Source of the DNA: Acidimicrobiia bacterium
Lineage (GTDB): Bacteria > Actinomycetota > Acidimicrobiia > Spongiisociales > ZC4RG35
Assembly: GCA_003230435.1 (NCBI GenBank)
Contig: QIDW01000099.1
Coordinates: 1-18,178 of the forward strand
Reading direction: 5' to 3'
DNA length: 18,178 bases
Shown here one piece after another: positions 13,981-18,178 of this stretch. Position 1 is the stretch's first letter; every line of letters begins with the position of its first letter. The notes beneath the pieces are model-generated. The model ran no database searches. It saw only the letters and a list, made by a program, of their open reading frames with translations, and had not been told where the DNA came from. The position numbers and the translations under genes were made by a program.

Positions 13981-14890
13981 TCAGCCCGCCAGCATCTGAC
14001 CGAGGAGCATCAACTCGTCGTTGATGTTGGACGGGATGATGTGCTCGGTGGTGTCGCGAATCTCATCGAGGTGCTCTGAGAGCTCCTCGACCGAAGGAAC
14101 AGCCCCCTGACCGGCGAACCATCCTTCGTTCGTTCCTATGAAGACGCGCCCGTAGCGTCCACCACCAGCGGTGAAGATCTCGTGGGTGTACTCGTTGGAC
14201 TCGGAGCAGAGAAAGACGACCATGGGTGTCACCTGGTTAGGATCGACCATCTCTGCGAACGGTCCCAGAAGGTCTTCGGTCATCCTGGTGCGCGCCACCG
14301 GGGCAATGACATTGGATTTGATGTTGTACTTCATCCCCTCGATGGCAAGAACGTTGGCGAGACCGACCAGCCCGGCCTTGGCAGCGCCGTAGTTCGCCTG
14401 GCCAAAGTTGCCAAACAGCCCGGCATTGGAGGACGTGAACACCAATCGGCCGTAACCGTTGTCTTTCATCACTCGAAAAGCAGGCTGGCTGACATAGAAG
14501 GCGCCTCTCAGATGGACTTCGAGAACCGATTCGATCTCGGCAGTTTCCATGTTGGCGAAAGACTTGTCTCGAAGAATCCCGGCGTTGTTGACCAGGATGT
14601 CCACTCCACCGAACTCATCGACAGCAGTCTTGGATGATGCCGGCTCCACCCTCCTCGGTAGATACCGAGTCGTAGTTCGACACGGCGTCACCGCCGGCAC
14701 TCTTGATCTCGTCGACGACAGCGTCGGCAGCCGATGGCGACGCTCCGGTGCCGTCCACCAACCCACCGAGATCGTTGACCACAACACTTGCGCCACGACG
14801 GGCGAGCTCGAGCGCATAGGTTTTTCCGAGGCCTCCACCGGCCCCGGTTATGACAGCGACACGACCGTCGAAAGTGATTGGTTCACTCAA
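13981..14890 (-). CDS. SDR (R)-3-hydroxyacyl-CoA dehydrogenase, 17beta-HSD4-like, frameshifted
   Basis: The enzyme would oxidise (R)-3-hydroxyacyl-CoA with NAD. As given the gene is split over two frames. The first (from 14890) encodes TGAGGGLGKTYALELARRG and NDLGG..DGTGA, then leaves frame after GGAGII and ends at 14615. The second continues KTAVDEFGGVDILVNNAG and holds the catalytic YGAAK and TSS. Removing one C near 14632 gives one 302-residue protein: cofactor motif ~15-22, NNAG ~101-104, Ser153/154, Y167, K171. This matches the dehydrogenase domain of multifunctional enzyme 2. The TTG start at 14890 is chosen for AAGGGGT six bases upstream, 14 bases after the acyl-CoA dehydrogenase stop. 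Sequencing error or a real mutation are both possible; the rest looks unspoiled. Confidence 0.87.
14632..14633 (-). other. Site of one-base insertion (frameshift) in the SDR gene
   Basis: On the minus strand the sequence ATCATCCAAGACT would read in one frame as I-I-K-T if one C of the CC were absent. Conserved SDR sequence stops being readable in one frame and resumes in the other exactly here. The full span is 910 bases, one more than 303 codons. Confidence 0.85.
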
Positions 14891-14896
14891 ATGCTG

Positions 14897-14903
14897 ACCC
14901 CTT
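14897..14903 (-). promoter_or_regulatory. Ribosome binding site of the SDR gene
   Basis: AAGGGGT on the minus strand, six bases before TTG at 14890. It decides the TTG start. Confidence 0.5.
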
Positions 14904-14904
14904 G

Positions 14905-16053
14905 TTAGAGACCGAGAGAGCGCCCGACGATCTCTTTCATGACCTCGGTCGTTCCTCCGTAGATGGTTTGCACCCGAGCATCCCTGAATGCCCGGGCTAT
15001 CGGATATTCCTCCATGTAACCCCAGCCCCCAAACATCTGCAGACAACGGCTGATCACCTTGTTTTCCAGCTCGGTGACCCACCATTTGGCCTTGGCGGCA
15101 TCGGCGGCGCTCAACTCACCGGCGTTGAGGGCCATCACCTGGGCGTCGACATAGGTCTGGGCAACGTCCAACTCGGTGCGCATCTCTGCCATCGAGTGTT
15201 TCAGCGTCTGGAAGTTGCCGATCGGCCGACCGAACGCATGACGCTCCTTGACGTAATCGAGCGTCCAGTCGAAAGCGGTCTGCGTGTGTGCAACAGAGCC
15301 CACAGAGAGCGACAGCCTCTCCTGAGGAAGGTTGTCCATCAGGTGGACAAAACCCTTGCCCTCATCGCCAAGCAGGTTCTCCAGCGGGACCCTCACCTCA
15401 TCGAAGAAGAGCTCCGCCGTATCCTGAGCATGGAGACCGACCTTCTCCAGGTTGCGGCCTCGGGTAAAACCCACCATGGCATCCTCTATGACCAGAAGAC
15501 TCATTCCCGAATGTCGCTCCTCCGGGTTGGTCTTGACCGCCGTAACAATCAAGTCGGAGTTGATGCCGTTGGTGATGAATGTCTTGGACCCGTTGACGAT
15601 GTAGCTATCGCCGTCGCGCAATGCAGTTGTCTTGATCCCGGCGAGGTCAGAACCCGCTCCCGGTTCCGTCATCGCAATTGCACTCATCAGTTCTCCAGAA
15701 GCCAGTCCCGGAAGCCATCGTTCACACTGCTCCTCTGTCGCCAGGTCTATGAAATACGGCACGACAACGTCGTTGTGGAGGGTGATGCACAACCCGGAAC
15801 CCATCGCGTCCCCACGCATGAGCTCCTCGGCTATCACTGCATTGAAACGGAAGTCGTCGACTCCCCCGCCGTCATACTTCTCGGGAATGGCCATGCCGAG
15901 CATTCCTGCCCGACCGGCATTCCGAAAGACCTGCTTGTCGACAATGCCCGCTTCCTCCCACTCGGGAACGTTTGGGCTTATCTCCCGTTCGACGAAGTCG
16001 CGGACGGAGGCCCGGAACAGATCATGATCCGACTCGAAAATGGTCCGATTCAT
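14905..16053 (-). CDS. Acyl-CoA dehydrogenase
   Basis: The product has 382 residues and is a cytosolic flavoprotein. It introduces the trans-2 double bond in acyl-CoA and passes electrons to ETF. FAD/substrate motifs: AMTEPGAGSDLAGIKTTA (127-144), NGSKTFITNG (154-163) and GGWGYMEEYP. The C-terminal block reads IYGGTTEVMKEIVGR, with Gly at the place of the MCAD catalytic Glu. The base is therefore probably E245 in LPQERLSLS, as in isovaleryl- and long-chain acyl-CoA dehydrogenases. That suits long or branched substrates. The ATG at 16053 lies 21 bases after the acyl-CoA synthetase stop; the SDR follows 14 bases after its end. Confidence 0.93.
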   Translation of the reverse strand: MNRTIFESDHDLFRASVRDFVEREISPNVPEWEEAGIVDKQVFRNAGRAGMLGMAIPEKYDGGGVDDFRFNAVIAEELMRGDAMGSGLCITLHNDVVVPYFIDLATEEQCERWLPGLASGELMSAIAMTEPGAGSDLAGIKTTALRDGDSYIVNGSKTFITNGINSDLIVTAVKTNPEERHSGMSLLVIEDAMVGFTRGRNLEKVGLHAQDTAELFFDEVRVPLENLLGDEGKGFVHLMDNLPQERLSLSVGSVAHTQTAFDWTLDYVKERHAFGRPIGNFQTLKHSMAEMRTELDVAQTYVDAQVMALNAGELSAADAAKAKWWVTELENKVISRCLQMFGGWGYMEEYPIARAFRDARVQTIYGGTTEVMKEIVGRSLGL

Positions 16054-16074
16054 CCGGGGTTTTCTTGCGGGTGG

Positions 16075-17913
16075 TTAGACACCGGTGTACATAGCGTCGA
16101 TCTCATCGGCGTATTTGTCGAGAACGACACGACGTTTCAGCTTCAACGATGGTGTCACCTCACCTGATTCAGGAGTCCACTCATCAGGCACGACGATCCA
16201 CTTCTTCACCTGCTCGGCGTGGGAGACGGTCTCGTTTGCCGCCTCCACCGCCCTAGTGATCTCGTCCTGCACCTGGGGAAGCTGGCTGAAGCTGGCTAGA
16301 TCGCTGTAGTCGATGCCATTTGCTGCGGCCCATTCCGGAGCCTCCTCGCCATCGAGACCGATGACCATGGAAATGAACTTGCGCTGGTCTCCGACCATCG
16401 CTGCCTTGGAGATGATCGGGTGGTTCCCGAGAGCCGTCTCCAGCTGAGCCGGGGCAACGTTCTTCCCGGCGGCTGTGATGATGATCTCTTTCTTACGTCC
16501 GACGATCCAAACGAATCCGTCCTCGTCGATCCGGGCGAGGTCGCCTGAATGGAGCCACCCATCCTCGGCATACGTCTCTTTGGTGGCCTGGTCGAGTTTG
16601 TAGTAACCCTGTGTTATCACTCCACCACGCATGAGCAACTCGCCGTCGTCGGCCGTCGCGACCTCGACACCCGGAAGTGCCTTCCCTACTGAACCAATCT
16701 TCACCGCACCGGGGATGTTGGTGGTGGCAGGGCCGGTTGTCTCCGACATCCCATAGAGCTCATAGAGCGGAATCCCGATCGTCATGAAGAACTTGACCAG
16801 ATCGGGGTTTATCGGAGCTGCTGCGGTAATGGCGACTTTGACTTCGCCCATGCCAAGCCCCTCTCTCACCTTGGAGAGGACGATCTTGTCGAGGACTCCC
16901 GCCATCATCGGACCACTCTTGCCCTCCATCTCGGCGTCGACCCGCTTTGCGTTCTGAGCAAGCGCCTGATCGATAAGCGTCTTCTTGATCCCCTCCTCCC
17001 CGTCGAACCGGGCCATCAGACGGGCATGAAACTTCTCGTAGACGCGAGGCACTCCGACAAAAAGTGTGGGCTGCGCCGTCTGGATGTACTCGAGCACGGC
17101 AGCAATCGAAGGGCAGTACCAAACCTGGCCGGCCAGGTAGGTGCCGAGATAGTGGGTGGCCAGACGCTCGGCAATATGGGCCAGAGGCAGGTAGGACACC
17201 ATCCTCGCGCCGATCTCGAGATCGGCAGCCCTCCGCAGAGACTCCAATGTCCATACGGCGTTGTACTGGCTGATCATCACGCCCTTGGGCGTGCCGGTGG
17301 TGCCCGAGGTATAGATCAGGGTGGCGAGTGTGTCAGGCGTTATGGCCGAGGCCGATCTGTTCACAGTTTCGGGATCCTCACTGAGCCGGTTGCTTCCCCT
17401 GGCAAGCAATTCGTCCCAGCTCAGAACCCAGTCAACGGTGTCGTAGTTCTCTGCACCCGACATGAGGACGATGTAACGAAGGTTGGGGAGCTCGGCCCGG
17501 ATCTCCTCCCATCGTTTCATGAAGTCAAGGTTCTCGAGGATTGCGACGGTGGCCTTGCAGTTGTCCGCGATGTATTGGACCTGACTCGCCGCAAGCGTGG
17601 AGTAGACAGTGACCGGAGTTGCACCCGCATGGACCGCCCCGAAGTCAGCGATCACGTGCTCGGGCCGGTTTCCCGCCATAACAGCCACAAACTCCCCCCC
17701 GCCGACGCCGAGGGACTGGAGCCCTGCGGCCGCCTGATGTACGACATTTCTGTACTGCGACCAGGTCAGACTGTTCCAATCACCATCCTTCCAATGGACC
17801 GCTGCCTGATCCCCATACTGATCGGCGTTCCGATTGAAGAAATCAACAAGGGTCTTGCCTTCGACTACTGCATCGATTTCGGCTCGCTCTGCAAGCACTG
17901 CCTGCGCGTTCAC
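16075..17913 (-). CDS. fadD: Long-chain fatty acid-CoA ligase (AMP-forming), FadD15-like
   Basis: The product has 612 residues and is cytosolic or membrane-associated. It makes acyl-AMP and then acyl-CoA from a fatty or sterol-side-chain acid. The ANL motifs are complete: P-loop YTSGTTGTPKG (201-211), YLPLAHIAER (241-250), YGMSETTGP (387-395), WLHSGD (453-458), GRKKEIIIT (472-480) and the C-terminal catalytic Lys region PSLKLKRR. The length matches long-chain ligases of the FadD15/AMP-binding group. The GTG start at 17913 follows GGAGG by four bases and lies 15 bases after the racemase stop. It probably supplies the CoA esters used by the enzymes encoded downstream. Confidence 0.93.
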   Translation of the reverse strand: MNAQAVLAERAEIDAVVEGKTLVDFFNRNADQYGDQAAVHWKDGDWNSLTWSQYRNVVHQAAAGLQSLGVGGGEFVAVMAGNRPEHVIADFGAVHAGATPVTVYSTLAASQVQYIADNCKATVAILENLDFMKRWEEIRAELPNLRYIVLMSGAENYDTVDWVLSWDELLARGSNRLSEDPETVNRSASAITPDTLATLIYTSGTTGTPKGVMISQYNAVWTLESLRRAADLEIGARMVSYLPLAHIAERLATHYLGTYLAGQVWYCPSIAAVLEYIQTAQPTLFVGVPRVYEKFHARLMARFDGEEGIKKTLIDQALAQNAKRVDAEMEGKSGPMMAGVLDKIVLSKVREGLGMGEVKVAITAAAPINPDLVKFFMTIGIPLYELYGMSETTGPATTNIPGAVKIGSVGKALPGVEVATADDGELLMRGGVITQGYYKLDQATKETYAEDGWLHSGDLARIDEDGFVWIVGRKKEIIITAAGKNVAPAQLETALGNHPIISKAAMVGDQRKFISMVIGLDGEEAPEWAAANGIDYSDLASFSQLPQVQDEITRAVEAANETVSHAEQVKKWIVVPDEWTPESGEVTPSLKLKRRVVLDKYADEIDAMYTGV

Positions 17914-17917
17914 GGTT

Positions 17918-17922
17918 CCTCC
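17918..17922 (-). promoter_or_regulatory. Ribosome binding site of the acyl-CoA ligase gene
   Basis: GGAGG on the minus strand, four bases before GTG at 17913; it fixes the start. Confidence 0.6.
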
Positions 17923-17928
17923 ATTGGG

Positions 17929-18178
17929 TCAGGCGACTGCTCCGGACGAGCGGAGCATACCGATCTGGCTGGAGCTATATCCGAGCTGATCGAGAATCGA
18001 GTCGGTGTCGGCGCCGGGAATACTCGGGCCACCTGAAAGGGCACCCGGTGTAGCGGAGAACCGGGGTGCGGGGGCAGGTTGAGTTACATCGTCGATCTTG
18101 ACAAAGGTTCCCCTCGACCTGTTGTGAGGGTGGTTCGGCGCATCATCCATCGACAACACAGGAGCGACACATGCATCG
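17929..18178 (-). CDS. CaiB/BaiF CoA-transferase family protein, alpha-methylacyl-CoA racemase-like (partial)
   Basis: The last 82 residues of a gene that runs off the right edge; the frame is open to the window end, and the GTG at 18159 is internal. The block CVAPVLSMDDAPNHPHNRSR and the following GTFVKID are typical of the C-terminal part of alpha-methylacyl-CoA racemases (AMACR/Mcr), where the tail carries PAPAPRFSATPGA. Such enzymes interconvert (2R)- and (2S)-methylacyl-CoA so that acyl-CoA dehydrogenase can act. Catalytic residues lie outside the window, so racemase and transferase cannot be told apart with certainty. The stop lies 15 bases before the acyl-CoA ligase start; the operon begins beyond the edge. 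Confidence 0.85.
   Translation of the reverse strand, partial: DACVAPVLSMDDAPNHPHNRSRGTFVKIDDVTQPAPAPRFSATPGALSGGPSIPGADTDSILDQLGYSSSQIGMLRSSGAVA

Noticed and set aside
14878..16167. Long + strand open frame (429 residues) opposite the acyl-CoA dehydrogenase
   Set aside because: Composition is that of an antisense shadow; the minus strand encodes a fully conserved enzyme.
17026..18036. Long + strand open frame (336 residues) opposite the acyl-CoA ligase
   Set aside because: Shadow of a gene with complete ANL motifs; no recognisable domain.

Overview
The window reads as a gene-dense, moderately high-GC (judged by eye) actinobacterial chromosome segment, most like Acidimicrobiia. The signs are a DUF222/HNH (13E12-type) protein, an L,D-transpeptidase lipoprotein, an alpha-methylacyl-CoA racemase/MaoC/17beta-HSD4-like fatty-acid gene set, and several genes that start with no ribosome binding site just behind a TANNNT box. 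No gap exceeds about 120 bases. I saw no rRNA, tRNA, CRISPR array, IS element or phage gene. The phylum call is inference from protein style; the class is a guess.

Left part (1-1494, + strand): the C-terminal part of a DUF222/HNH protein cut by the window edge, then a MOSC-domain protein. Minus-strand block (1505-7729), transcribed right to left in three sub-operons: (i) an NfuA-like Fe-S carrier, a Mug-type DNA glycosylase and an 85-residue membrane protein; (ii) a seven-helix membrane protein of unknown function overlapping a MogA/MoaB molybdopterin-binding protein; (iii) a CoxG-like SRPBCC protein, a beta-helix lipoprotein with a PLDc_N-like membrane tail, and a Tat-exported two-domain multicopper oxidase. 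Sub-operon (iii) is the most unusual part of the window. It looks like a tightly coupled envelope copper-oxidase module whose job I cannot name.

Middle (7766-13122): an orphan ATP-grasp ligase and a thiamine-pyrophosphokinase-like protein on +. On the minus strand are a D-2-hydroxyacid dehydrogenase (glyoxylate/hydroxypyruvate reductase-like) and ATP-type PEP carboxykinase. An L,D-transpeptidase lipoprotein follows on +.

Right part (13119-18178, minus strand): one tight operon, transcribed from beyond the right edge. It encodes alpha-methylacyl-CoA racemase/CaiB family protein (partial), long-chain acyl-CoA synthetase, acyl-CoA dehydrogenase, an SDR dehydrogenase and a double-hotdog MaoC hydratase. 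Together they activate, epimerise, desaturate, hydrate and re-oxidise (probably 2-methyl-branched) acyl-CoAs. This is a split version of eukaryotic peroxisomal multifunctional enzyme 2; only the thiolase is not in view. The SDR gene carries a one-base insertion near 14632 that splits its reading frame.

All three convergent gene pairs end almost on top of one another. Two share stop-codon bases (TTAG, CTAG), and in the third both stop codons lie in the arms of one short inverted repeat.
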